A stretch of 7,341 nucleotides of DNA from JACJYE01 sp964432875. Its GTDB lineage: Bacteria; Bacteroidota; Bacteroidia; Chitinophagales; Saprospiraceae. The stretch is from assembly GCA_964432875.1 (NCBI GenBank), contig CAYSPJ010000194.1, positions 1 through 7,341 on the forward strand, written 5' to 3'. The translations under genes were made by a program, and so were the position numbers. Below, in pieces: positions 1 to 7,095 of the stretch. The notes beneath the pieces are model-generated. The model ran no database searches. It saw nothing but the letters and a program-made list of their open reading frames with translations, and was not told the origin of the DNA. Every line of letters starts with the position of its first letter. Position 1 is the first letter of the stretch.

Positions 1-1
1 T

Positions 2-397
2 TCAGCCTCAAGGGAGGTTGCTGAAAAACAACAAAGAATTGATGAATTAGAAAGGCAAATTGCAGAAAAGCAAAAACTTGAAAAAGAACAGAAAATCGAA
101 GAATACATAGTAAAAGCAGTAAGGAGATGGCAATGGAAATCCTTGATTCCGTTCGTTTTATCATTAATTCTTTTCATTTCCGGATTACTGTATTTTCTAT
201 ATACTGCAAATTGGAACCAAAAAATCGCAATGCAAACTTTTGTTAGCTGGCAAGATAAAATAGTGGTTATTGCATTCTTGTTCATTGGAGGAATCGTCTT
301 TGCGTATGCTTGTAAGTATACATATGATTGTTGGTTTAGTCATTCGCAAATCGAGAATAAAAAGAAAGGAATCAAAATTCCAGATAACATGAAATAA
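2..397 (+). CDS. C-terminal part of a coiled-coil protein with two transmembrane helices, cut by the window edge
   Basis: The frame is open from base 2 to the TAA at 395-397, giving 131 residues of an incomplete protein; the true start lies left of the window. Visible residues 1-40 are rich in Glu, Lys, Gln and Arg with heptad-like Leu/Ile spacing (motif RIDELERQIAEKQ), which predicts a coiled coil. Residues about 47-69 and 87-108 are two hydrophobic helices joined by a loop of about 17 residues. The basic segment before the first helix (KAVRRWQWK) and the basic tail (ENKKKGIK) suggest both ends are cytoplasmic, with the loop outside. An internal TTG at 143 is not a credible start, because coding continues upstream. 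I do not recognise the family. The gene is much richer in A+T than the rest of the window, which suggests recent transfer. It ends 61 bases before pglZ on the same strand, so it may be an accessory BREX gene. A membrane-acting defence effector is possible, but that is inferred from topology and location alone. Confidence 0.75.
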   Translation, partial: SASREVAEKQQRIDELERQIAEKQKLEKEQKIEEYIVKAVRRWQWKSLIPFVLSLILFISGLLYFLYTANWNQKIAMQTFVSWQDKIVVIAFLFIGGIVFAYACKYTYDCWFSHSQIENKKKGIKIPDNMK

Positions 398-458
398 TAT
401 AAAACTGAATCAATAGAGCAGCATAAGAAACACACGTAAATAATTTTCATACTTTTTC

Positions 459-2954
459 ATGACGCGCATCGAAGCATCCCTTGAAAAACTCTTCCAGACC
501 CACCGCGTCGTCTTCTGGTACGACGAGGGGGAGAAGCTGCGGGAGGAGTACGAAGCCATCGCCCTGGACGGCATCGAGAAGGTGGTGGTGGAGCAGAACG
601 AATTTGCGGTCAAGCACCGCATTTTGCGGGGCGATCCGGCGGGGAAGTACCTGCTGTACTTCCCGCATAGCGAAAAGCCCCTGAGCGAGAACTGGCTGCT
701 CGACCTGCAGTTGGCCCACCAGGAGTTCCACACCGACCAGGAAGCCCTATTCCTGCAGGAGCTGGGGCTGGACTACTACTTCAAGGAGCTGGTGCGCGAG
801 CACAACGAATTTTTCCAGAGCAAGGAGCGCCGCGCCAAGCTTAAGAGCTACCTGGCCGAGGGCGACAGCGCGCCGGAGCTGCGCTTCAAGATGATGGCGG
901 TGGTCTTGGGCAGCGAGTATTTTAGCCTGGAGGCTTATATCCAGGCCTATGCCGCGGCCTTCATCAGCGGCGATACCCGCATCGAAAAAGAGCTGGAGCG
1001 CTTCTGCCTGAGCGAGCCCTTCTGGCGGGCGGTAGGCCGGAAGTTCGACTACCATGCCGCACAGCCGGGCATCTACGATTTCCTGCTGGAGGCCTTCTCC
1101 CGCAATTTCACCCCCACCAACCAGGGGCGCTCCGTCAAGGAGACCCGCATCCTGCTGTCGATCTGGAAAGACGCCCTGTCGCACCAGGCCGCCTTCCGCC
1201 AGCTTTCCGACAAGATCGCGGAAGACCTGAAAGCGGCCGCCTTGCTGCAAGCCGAGCCGCTGGAAAACATCCTGCAAGACGACCTCTTCCGGGTCGTTGA
1301 CCTGAAGATCATCCACGAGCTGGCCGCCCGGATCCTCAGCCGGGAGATCAGCCTCGACAACCTGCTGGCGGTGATCAAAGCGAGGGGGAACAAGTACTGG
1401 TACCCCGAATATCGGCACTACTACGCCTGCCTGGAACATGCCGGCCAACTGATCGACGGCGTAAGGCGGGCCTCCGGGCAGCCCCTGGAATCGGTGGAAG
1501 CCGCCGCCGGGCGATACGCCGCCGACTGGCACCGCGTTGATTTCCACTACCGCAAATGCATTTACCACCACCGCCAGGCCCGGCAGGACGGGGCGCTCAA
1601 CGAACTGCTGGACCGGGTGCTCAAGGTCTATTCCAACGACTGGCTGCTGCCGCTGAACAACCGGCTGCAGGACCACATCAACCAGCTCGGCCAATGGCCA
1701 CACCAAGCGCTGAAAGCCCAGCGGCGGTTCTTTGAGCGCCAGGTCCGGCCGATTATCGAAAAGCCCGCCCGGCTATTCGTGGTCATCTCCGATGCCCTGC
1801 GTTACGAAAACGGCTGGGAGCTGTTTAAAGACCTCCAGGCCGAGAACCGCTACGATGCCGAGCTGGATTATCTGATCACCGGCCTGCCGTCCTACACCCA
1901 GCTGGGCATGGCGGCCCTGTTGCCGCACCGGCAGTTGAGCATCGCGCCGGGGAAGGATACCGTTTTGGCCGACGGCATGCCCACGGCGGGCACCCCGGCG
2001 CGGGCCAAAGTGCTGGAAACTCATGCCGGGGTGCGGGCCACCGCCATCCAGGCGGAAGATTTTATGAAAATGAATACCAAGACGGAGGGGCGGCCTTTCG
2101 TCATGCAATACGACCTGATCTACATCTACCACAACCGCATTGACAAGGCCGGGGACGACAAGACTACCGAAGACAAGGTGTTCGAGGCGGTGGAGGAGGA
2201 GATCGCCTTCCTCAAGGAGCTGCTGCGCAAGATCGCCAACGTGAACGGCAACAACATACTCATCACCGCCGACCACGGGTACATTTACCAGCACGACGCC
2301 CTGGAAGAGAGCGAGTTTTCGGAAACCGCCGTGCAGGGAGAAGCCTGGAAGGTGAACCGGCGCTTCGTGCTGGGCCAAAACCTGGAGGCCTCCAGCGCCC
2401 TGAAGAAATTCAGCGGGGAGCAGGCCGGCCTGGCCGGCGGGGTGGAAGTGCTGGTCACCAAGGGCATCAACCGGCTGCGGGTGAAGGGCGCCGGCTCGCG
2501 CTACGTACATGGCGGCGCTTCCTTGCAGGAGATCGTGGTGCCCCTGCTGAAGGTGAGCAAACGGCGGGAAGACACCACCAGCCAGGTGGACATCGACATC
2601 ATCAAATCCACCGACAAGATCACCACCAACATCCTGGCCGTCTCTTTCCTGCAAAAGGAGCGGGTGTCGGATAAAATCCTGCCCCGCCAGCTCCGCGCTT
2701 TCCTCCGGGCAGAAGACGGGGCCACGATTTCGGATATCTTCAACTACACCTTCGACCTGGCCGAGGGCAGCGAGCGCCAGCGCGAGGCCCGGCACCGCTT
2801 CCAGCTCAGCTCCCTGGCCAGCAGCAAGTACAAAAACCAGCGGGTGGCCCTGGTGCTGGAAGAGCCGGTGGAGGGCAGCTCGAAGTGGAAGGAGTACAAA
2901 ACTTATGCCTACACGCTCAATATTTCATTTACGAATGATTTTGATGATTTTTAG
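459..2954 (+). CDS. pglZ: PglZ, alkaline-phosphatase-fold protein of BREX type 1 (type A)
   Basis: This is an 831-residue protein, close to the usual length of BREX-1 PglZ. The N-terminus (motifs HRVVFWYDEGEKLREEYEAI and VVEQNEFAVKHRILRG) matches my memory of the type A family. The PglZ domain of the alkaline phosphatase superfamily spans about residues 435-700. Likely metal ligands are Asp445 in VISDALRYE, Asp605-His606 in ITADHGYIYQ and His684 in RYVHGGASLQE. Thr480 in PSYTQLGMAALLP is a candidate nucleophile. So the catalytic site looks intact. PglZ is a core BREX component needed for defence and, in systems studied so far, for host methylation with PglX; its substrate in the cell is not settled. 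Start choice: an in-frame TAA lies at 441-443 and this is the first ATG after it. The leader is A/T-rich without a Shine-Dalgarno sequence. The gene ends two bases before brxL, implying coupled translation. PglX, BrxC, BrxB and BrxA are not in the window. Confidence 0.95.
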   Translation: MTRIEASLEKLFQTHRVVFWYDEGEKLREEYEAIALDGIEKVVVEQNEFAVKHRILRGDPAGKYLLYFPHSEKPLSENWLLDLQLAHQEFHTDQEALFLQELGLDYYFKELVREHNEFFQSKERRAKLKSYLAEGDSAPELRFKMMAVVLGSEYFSLEAYIQAYAAAFISGDTRIEKELERFCLSEPFWRAVGRKFDYHAAQPGIYDFLLEAFSRNFTPTNQGRSVKETRILLSIWKDALSHQAAFRQLSDKIAEDLKAAALLQAEPLENILQDDLFRVVDLKIIHELAARILSREISLDNLLAVIKARGNKYWYPEYRHYYACLEHAGQLIDGVRRASGQPLESVEAAAGRYAADWHRVDFHYRKCIYHHRQARQDGALNELLDRVLKVYSNDWLLPLNNRLQDHINQLGQWPHQALKAQRRFFERQVRPIIEKPARLFVVISDALRYENGWELFKDLQAENRYDAELDYLITGLPSYTQLGMAALLPHRQLSIAPGKDTVLADGMPTAGTPARAKVLETHAGVRATAIQAEDFMKMNTKTEGRPFVMQYDLIYIYHNRIDKAGDDKTTEDKVFEAVEEEIAFLKELLRKIANVNGNNILITADHGYIYQHDALEESEFSETAVQGEAWKVNRRFVLGQNLEASSALKKFSGEQAGLAGGVEVLVTKGINRLRVKGAGSRYVHGGASLQEIVVPLLKVSKRREDTTSQVDIDIIKSTDKITTNILAVSFLQKERVSDKILPRQLRAFLRAEDGATISDIFNYTFDLAEGSERQREARHRFQLSSLASSKYKNQRVALVLEEPVEGSSKWKEYKTYAYTLNISFTNDFDDF

Positions 2955-2956
2955 CC

Positions 2957-4963
2957 ATGAAAGCACTTGACCACAAGCTCAATCAGCACTTCGGCGGCAA
3001 AGTGGTGCGCAAAGACCTCACCAAGCTGGTGAAGGGCAACGCCATCGTGCCCACCTACGTGCTCGAATACCTGCTCGGGCAATACTGCGCCACCGACGAC
3101 GAGCAGACCATCAGCGCCGGGGTGGATACGGTGCGGGAGATCATCGCCCGCCACTTCGTGCATCGCGATGAGGCCCAGATCATCAAATCCACCATCCGCG
3201 AAAAAGGCAACCACCGCATCATCGACAAGGTAGCGGTGCAGCTCAATGAAAAAAAAGACCGCTACGAAGCGGCCTTCGCCAACCTGGGCCTGAAGCGGGT
3301 GGCCCTCCAGGATCATTTCATCAAATCTTACCAGAAGCTGCTCTCGGAGGGGGTCTGGTGCATCGTGGTGATCGGCTACCTCGCCACCAATGAAGCGGAC
3401 GGCTCGCCCTGGATCATCGAGAGCCTGAAGCCCATCCAGGTCAGCAACGTCAACCTGGAGGAATACAAGGAACTGCGGCGGGCGTTCACCAAAGAAGAAT
3501 GGGTGGATGCCATCATGCAGACCATCGGCCTGAACCCGGAGGAATTTACCTTCCGCTCCAAGCTGCTGCAACTGAGCCGCCTGGTGCCCTTTGCCGAAAA
3601 CAATTACAACCTCATCGAGCTGGGGCCGAAGGGCACGGGCAAGTCCCACATCTACTCCGAGCTCTCGCCCCACGGCATCCTCCTGTCTGGCGGCGAAGTG
3701 ACCAAAGCCAAGCTCTTCGTCAACAACAGCACCGGCGACATCGGGCTGCTGGGCTACTGGGATGTGGTGGCCTACGACGAGTTCGCCGGCCGCTCCAAGC
3801 GCGTAGACCGCGGCCTGGTGGACATCATGAAGAACTACATGGCCAACAAGTCCTTCTCCCGCGGCACCCAGGTGTATGGCGCTGCCGCCAGCATGGCCTT
3901 CGTGGGCAATACCGAGCATTCCGTGCCCTACATGCTCAAACACAGCAACCTCTTCGACGCCCTGCCCGCCGAGTACTACGATACGGCTTTCCTGGACCGC
4001 ATCCACGCCTACCTGCCCGGCTGGGAGGTGCAGAAGCTGCGCAACGAGATGTTCACTGACGGCTATGGCTTTATCGTGGATTACCTGGCCGAGGTGCTCA
4101 AGGAATTGCGCAAGGAAGACCACATGCACGATTACAAGCCATTTTTCGAACTGTCCACCAGTATCACCACCCGTGATAAAGACGCCATCGCGAAGACGTT
4201 TTCGGGCCTGGTGAAAGTGATCTATCCCCACGGCGCATTCACCGCAGCCGAAGCCCAGGAACTGCTGGATTTTGCCATCGAGCACCGCAAGCGGGTCAAG
4301 CAACAGCTCATCAAAATGGACGAGACGTTTGAGGAGGTGGATTTCAGTTACGTGCTGAAGGCCTCCGGCATCCGCAAAACCGTGGAGACCCTGGAGGTGC
4401 TGGAATACCTGCAGCCTTTCTCCAGCGAGCCTGGGCTGGAGCGGGCCGCGCATGAGCCTAAAACTGCCGCCGCGAGCGCCCAAAAAGCGCCCAGCGAAGG
4501 GCAGCAGATCATCCGCGACAACCAGACCGGCATCTCCTACGACCTGCTCTTCGGCGATTATCTGGAAGGGGCGACGGAGATCAAGCTCATTGACCCCTAC
4601 ATCCGCCTGCCCTACCAGCTCCGCAACTTCATGGAGTTCGCCCAACTGGTCACCAAACGCAAGCAGCCCGAAGACGAGGTCAAGCTCCACCTGGTGACCA
4701 ACAACAACGAGGACTTCATCGAGAACGCCCGGGAGGCCTTCCGCCAAATGGCGGAGTCGCTGGCACCCCTCGGCATCCTCTTCACCTACGAGTTCGACAG
4801 CAACATCCACGACCGCTCCATCGACCTGGACAACGGCTGGAAGATCGTCCTGGGCCGCGGCCTGGATATCTTCCAAAAAACAGGCGGCTGGTATGATATC
4901 GCGGAGTATGACCAGGAGAAAAGGCAGTGCAGGGGGTGTGAGGTGACTTATGTGTGGGGGTAG
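2957..4963 (+). CDS. brxL: BrxL, AAA+ ATPase of BREX with a MITD1-like C-terminal domain
   Basis: This is a 668-residue protein. Residues 1-200 match the BrxL N-terminal region. The AAA+ core has Walker A GPKGTGKS at 223-230, Walker B VVAYDEFAG with Asp274-Glu275, a sensor-1-like Asn318 in FVGNTE and an arginine-finger-like Arg348 in LDRIH. A helical lid follows (AAEAQELLDFAIEHRKRVKQQL, in two parts, to about residue 452) and ends in VDFSYVL. After an Ala/Pro-rich linker (about 488-518) comes a domain with IDPYIR at 545-550, HDR at 618-620 and GRGLDIFQ at 633-640. These match, from memory, the phospholipase-D-like C-terminal domain of eukaryotic MITD1 (Pfam MIT_C). I see no room for a Lon-type protease domain. 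The HxK of active PLD enzymes is HDR here, as in MITD1, so binding is likelier than catalysis. BrxL is known as an MCM-like ring ATPase acting on DNA in BREX-1. It is the last gene of the operon, as is usual. Confidence 0.93.
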   Translation: MKALDHKLNQHFGGKVVRKDLTKLVKGNAIVPTYVLEYLLGQYCATDDEQTISAGVDTVREIIARHFVHRDEAQIIKSTIREKGNHRIIDKVAVQLNEKKDRYEAAFANLGLKRVALQDHFIKSYQKLLSEGVWCIVVIGYLATNEADGSPWIIESLKPIQVSNVNLEEYKELRRAFTKEEWVDAIMQTIGLNPEEFTFRSKLLQLSRLVPFAENNYNLIELGPKGTGKSHIYSELSPHGILLSGGEVTKAKLFVNNSTGDIGLLGYWDVVAYDEFAGRSKRVDRGLVDIMKNYMANKSFSRGTQVYGAAASMAFVGNTEHSVPYMLKHSNLFDALPAEYYDTAFLDRIHAYLPGWEVQKLRNEMFTDGYGFIVDYLAEVLKELRKEDHMHDYKPFFELSTSITTRDKDAIAKTFSGLVKVIYPHGAFTAAEAQELLDFAIEHRKRVKQQLIKMDETFEEVDFSYVLKASGIRKTVETLEVLEYLQPFSSEPGLERAAHEPKTAAASAQKAPSEGQQIIRDNQTGISYDLLFGDYLEGATEIKLIDPYIRLPYQLRNFMEFAQLVTKRKQPEDEVKLHLVTNNNEDFIENAREAFRQMAESLAPLGILFTYEFDSNIHDRSIDLDNGWKIVLGRGLDIFQKTGGWYDIAEYDQEKRQCRGCEVTYVWG

Positions 4964-4965
4964 GG

Positions 4966-5083
4966 ATGAGTCCTCGTCGCCGCAAATGGGATAAGTAGCG
5001 TCAAACCGCCCGCGATCTGGGCGTAGCGCTGAATACGTTGCGGAGCAAAATCAAAGGGGTATGGGATTGGAGGGGTGGGGTAG
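4966..5083 (+). pseudogene. Decayed Fis-type helix-turn-helix fragment
   Basis: Starting at the ATG at 4966, the frame reads MSPRRRKWDK, hits a TAG at 4996-4998, then continues RQTARDLGVALNTLRSKIK. This resembles the Fis-type (HTH_8) DNA-binding end of NtrC-family regulators, in which a TAxxLG helix is followed by a TLRxKLKxYGI recognition helix. The run of four G at 5056-5059 has one base too many: removing one restores KIKG-YGIGGVG and a TAG at 5081-5083, placing the expected YGI exactly where the family has it. So one nonsense change plus one frameshift separate this from a plausible intact C-terminus. It begins three bases after the brxL stop and has lost any receiver or ATPase portion. 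It could also be a chance resemblance, since the match covers only about 30 residues. The rest of the gap to 5201 shows no gene; the unshifted frame runs on to a TGA that overlaps the next start codon, but its residues look non-coding. Confidence 0.4.
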
Positions 5084-5201
5084 CTTTGCTGAAACAGCGG
5101 GGTTTAGGAAAGCGTGGCTATGGGGCTGTGGTTCGGCAGGTGGCGGCCAGGGGAAACTTTCCGCCTTGCCAAGGTGTTGGTTTTTGTAAACAAAGCAGTA
5201 C

Positions 5202-5654
5202 ATGACGCCGCCGATTCATATCATCAAAGGGTTACATCCCGGGTTGCTTATCAAGCGAGAGCTTGAGAAGCAGGGGCTTGGGCTTGAGCAGTGGGCTGCC
5301 CATTTCAAGCTCCGCATCCCCACTGCCCGAGCTATCCTTCAAGGAAAGCGCCTTCTTTCTGCTCGATTGGCGGCAAGAATAGAGGCATTTTTTGGTTGGG
5401 AATCGGGTTTGCGGTCTCGCCTACAAGATTGCTGGGCCAAAGAACAGGACAACGCGGCAAATCAGGATACCGCCGTACTGCTGTGCCATATCCGCCGCGC
5501 CGTCTTTTGGGATGCGGACATTAAGGCGATTGATATGGTCAAGCACCGAAATGCCATCATCCGCCGGGTGCTTACGCGGGGGAATGCTGATGAAATTGCG
5601 CTGGTCAGGTCTTATTTTAAACTGGATATCTACGAGAGTGTCTCCAGCTCATAG
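5202..5654 (+). CDS. HigA-like XRE-family HTH protein with a DUF6922-like tail
   Basis: This is a 150-residue soluble protein. Residues 12-66 follow the HigA/VapI antitoxin pattern: the HPG motif at 12-14 (LHPGLLIKRELEKQGL), then helices ending in ARAILQGKRLLSARLAARIEAFFG. This predicts sequence-specific DNA binding. Residues about 96-140 form a second module with VFWDAD at 101-106, KHRNAIIRRVLTRGN and a final VRSYF. This resembles the small DUF6922-type domain I associate with antitoxin-like proteins of Bacteroidota; the name is from memory. No toxin gene is visible: the 238 bases upstream hold only the decayed HTH and nothing HigB-like, and the gene downstream is convergent. It could be an orphan antitoxin or a local transcription repressor. 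The ATG at 5202 places the HPG motif at the normal distance from the N-terminus; no clear ribosome binding site precedes it. The stop lies 81 bases from the end of the opposing endonuclease gene. Confidence 0.8.
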   Translation: MTPPIHIIKGLHPGLLIKRELEKQGLGLEQWAAHFKLRIPTARAILQGKRLLSARLAARIEAFFGWESGLRSRLQDCWAKEQDNAANQDTAVLLCHIRRAVFWDADIKAIDMVKHRNAIIRRVLTRGNADEIALVRSYFKLDIYESVSSS

Positions 5655-5735
5655 GCGAGTTTACGCTGCGGATTAAGCAAGTGTTAAGGGGCATGGTATT
5701 GAGATGCCGGGGCAGTGAACTTGCCACCACGACCT

Positions 5736-7013
5736 TCACCCCCCTCCAACCGCGGCAAATCCCCCATCCTGCCTTTCCACCTTCCCAAAGCCCATCAGCC
5801 ACCACAGCCGGAAGTTGACCTGGTGGAGCGTTGTCCAGTTCAGGTCGAAGTTCTCTTTGAGGAATTCCAGTATCTGCTCTACGGGCTGGGGTTCTTCGGC
5901 GGTGAGGAGGAACTGGTAAATGTCGTCGAAGGCGAGGATGTGCTTGGATACCTGTTCGTAGAGATATTCCAAGCTACGCGATGCCAGGTATTGCTCGCCT
6001 GCAGCGGTCAGGGCATAGGTGCCTCTTTCATTGTGCGCCAAGCCCATGGCCTTGGGGACGTTGAGGTAGCCAGAGGCGGTATTGACGCTGTTGACCGTGT
6101 CGTATTCCGATTGTATCCAGTCCATCAGCTCCGCGCGGGTAAAGGTGCCAGACTGTATTTTTTCCAGGATTTTGGCAAGGGTCTCGATATAGCTGTCGGC
6201 ACCGCCAGGCAAGGGCCAGATCGCTTTGCTTTTCCTTGCTTCGAGCTGTTTTTCAGTGCTTGCGGTTTCCTCTTCGAAGTACTCCGAATGTATGGAATAG
6301 ATGGACACCGATTCCTTTTTTACCGCCACCTCGTACTTGAACAGCAGCTCGATCAGCTTTTCGCCATCTACCAGCGAGACGGGCGTTTTGTTTGGCGCTT
6401 TAGCCTCCTCGCGGGCATCTTTCGTAAAGCCGGAGGTAGTGATGATCAAGCCGCTTTGACCTACCTCTGCTGATCCGCGCATTTGGGTGATGTACTTGCC
6501 CGAGAGGTTCTTATTCTCCTTGTAGCGTTTGACCTGGATGACCGTTTTCACGTTGGTGATGCCGCCGACGGTCAGGTTGGCGGCGATGTCAATACCTTTG
6601 TCGCCGCTGCGAGAGGTCACTTCCACCTGTTCGTAGCCGATGGCCTGGAGAAGGTCGGCGATGAAATATTCGAACTGGAAGGGATCCATGCTGTGCAGCT
6701 TCTCGCGGAGCTTCTCTTTGACCAGCTTGTTCTGTTGCTCGATGAGCAGCAAAGGCGAAGAGGCGGACTGCTGTTGGGTCTTCAGCGCAAACTTCCCGCG
6801 GCCGACTTTTTTAAAGATGGTATTTTTTTCATCCTTGATGTCGGTGTAAAGGATGGCGGCCATCGTCGCTTCCGGGGTCTTCCCCTCTGTGGCGATCAAG
6901 CCTTGCTCCAATGCCGTCAAGGTGATTTCCGCAGCGGAGAGCGGCTCGTCCGCGCTTTGCAGCACTTGCTTTGCTGCTTCTTTGAAGGATATCCTGCCTG
7001 ATTGATTCGCCAT
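5736..7013 (-). CDS. HARE-HTH plus Mrr-type restriction endonuclease, likely type IV
   Basis: Counting from the ATG at 7013 the protein has 425 residues. Residues about 6-78 form a HARE-HTH winged helix (ISFKEAAKQVLQSADEPLSA, then TIFKKVGRGKFAL), a domain thought to read modified DNA in restriction and chromatin proteins. The Mrr catalytic domain spans about 108-225. Its likely PD-(D/E)xK residues are Glu115 in FEYFIADLL, Asp138 and Asp142 in GDKGIDIA, and Gln160-x-Lys162 in VIQVKRYK, the Mrr variant with Gln in place of Asp/Glu. Residues about 273-346 look like a winged helix of the type found in Mrr proteins (GTYALTAAGEQYL), and 360-423 like another. The site appears intact. The frame stays open to an ATG at 7091, but the extra 26 residues are low in conserved features and cross a hairpin, so 7013 is preferred. 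Such enzymes cut foreign DNA, often methylated. The gene is convergent with the BREX genes and so separately transcribed. Confidence 0.87.
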   Translation of the reverse strand: MANQSGRISFKEAAKQVLQSADEPLSAAEITLTALEQGLIATEGKTPEATMAAILYTDIKDEKNTIFKKVGRGKFALKTQQQSASSPLLLIEQQNKLVKEKLREKLHSMDPFQFEYFIADLLQAIGYEQVEVTSRSGDKGIDIAANLTVGGITNVKTVIQVKRYKENKNLSGKYITQMRGSAEVGQSGLIITTSGFTKDAREEAKAPNKTPVSLVDGEKLIELLFKYEVAVKKESVSIYSIHSEYFEEETASTEKQLEARKSKAIWPLPGGADSYIETLAKILEKIQSGTFTRAELMDWIQSEYDTVNSVNTASGYLNVPKAMGLAHNERGTYALTAAGEQYLASRSLEYLYEQVSKHILAFDDIYQFLLTAEEPQPVEQILEFLKENFDLNWTTLHQVNFRLWWLMGFGKVERQDGGFAAVGGG

Positions 7014-7038
7014 GCTGGGAGATTGATTTGGGATGCTA

Positions 7039-7055
7039 CGGGGAGGCTTTCCCCG
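7039..7055 (-). other. Perfect GC-rich hairpin in the leader of the Mrr-type gene
   Basis: CGGGGA at 7039-7044 and TCCCCG at 7050-7055 form a perfect six-base-pair stem with a five-base loop, 25 bases upstream of the preferred ATG at 7013. It could fold in the 5' leader of the endonuclease mRNA. There is no T-run after the stem on either strand, so it is not a standard intrinsic terminator. Its position supports 7013 as the start, but one short hairpin could occur by chance in DNA of this composition. Confidence 0.4.
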
Positions 7056-7095
7056 CCCAATTTTACGGAAACTTCCCAGACTTGTTGCCATTGAA

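Noticed and set aside
398..403. TATAAA as a -10-like element for a pglZ promoter
   Set aside because: There is no -35 partner at the right distance, and no Bacteroidota-type TTTG / TAnnTTTG pair. In such A/T-rich sequence the hexamer is expected by chance.
2951..4876. A 641-codon open frame on the minus strand opposite brxL, and similar long frames opposite pglZ
   Set aside because: These are shadow frames from the G+C-rich codon use of brxL and pglZ. Their products are low-complexity Val/Leu/Gly/His-rich sequence without recognisable domains, while the plus-strand proteins are clear family members.
4999..5205. An open frame ending in a TGA that overlaps the ATG of the HTH gene, suggestive of a HigB-like toxin before an antitoxin
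   Set aside because: The product has no RelE/HigB motifs, no good start codon after the TAG at 4996, and its second half looks like random translation. The ATGA overlap seems accidental.
5690..5725. Possible bidirectional terminator between the convergent genes (GGCAT 5690-5694 with ATGCC 5704-5708, and GGCA 5711-5714 with TGCC 5722-5725)
   Set aside because: The stems are only four or five base pairs with large loops and no T-run on either side, so they cannot be told from chance.
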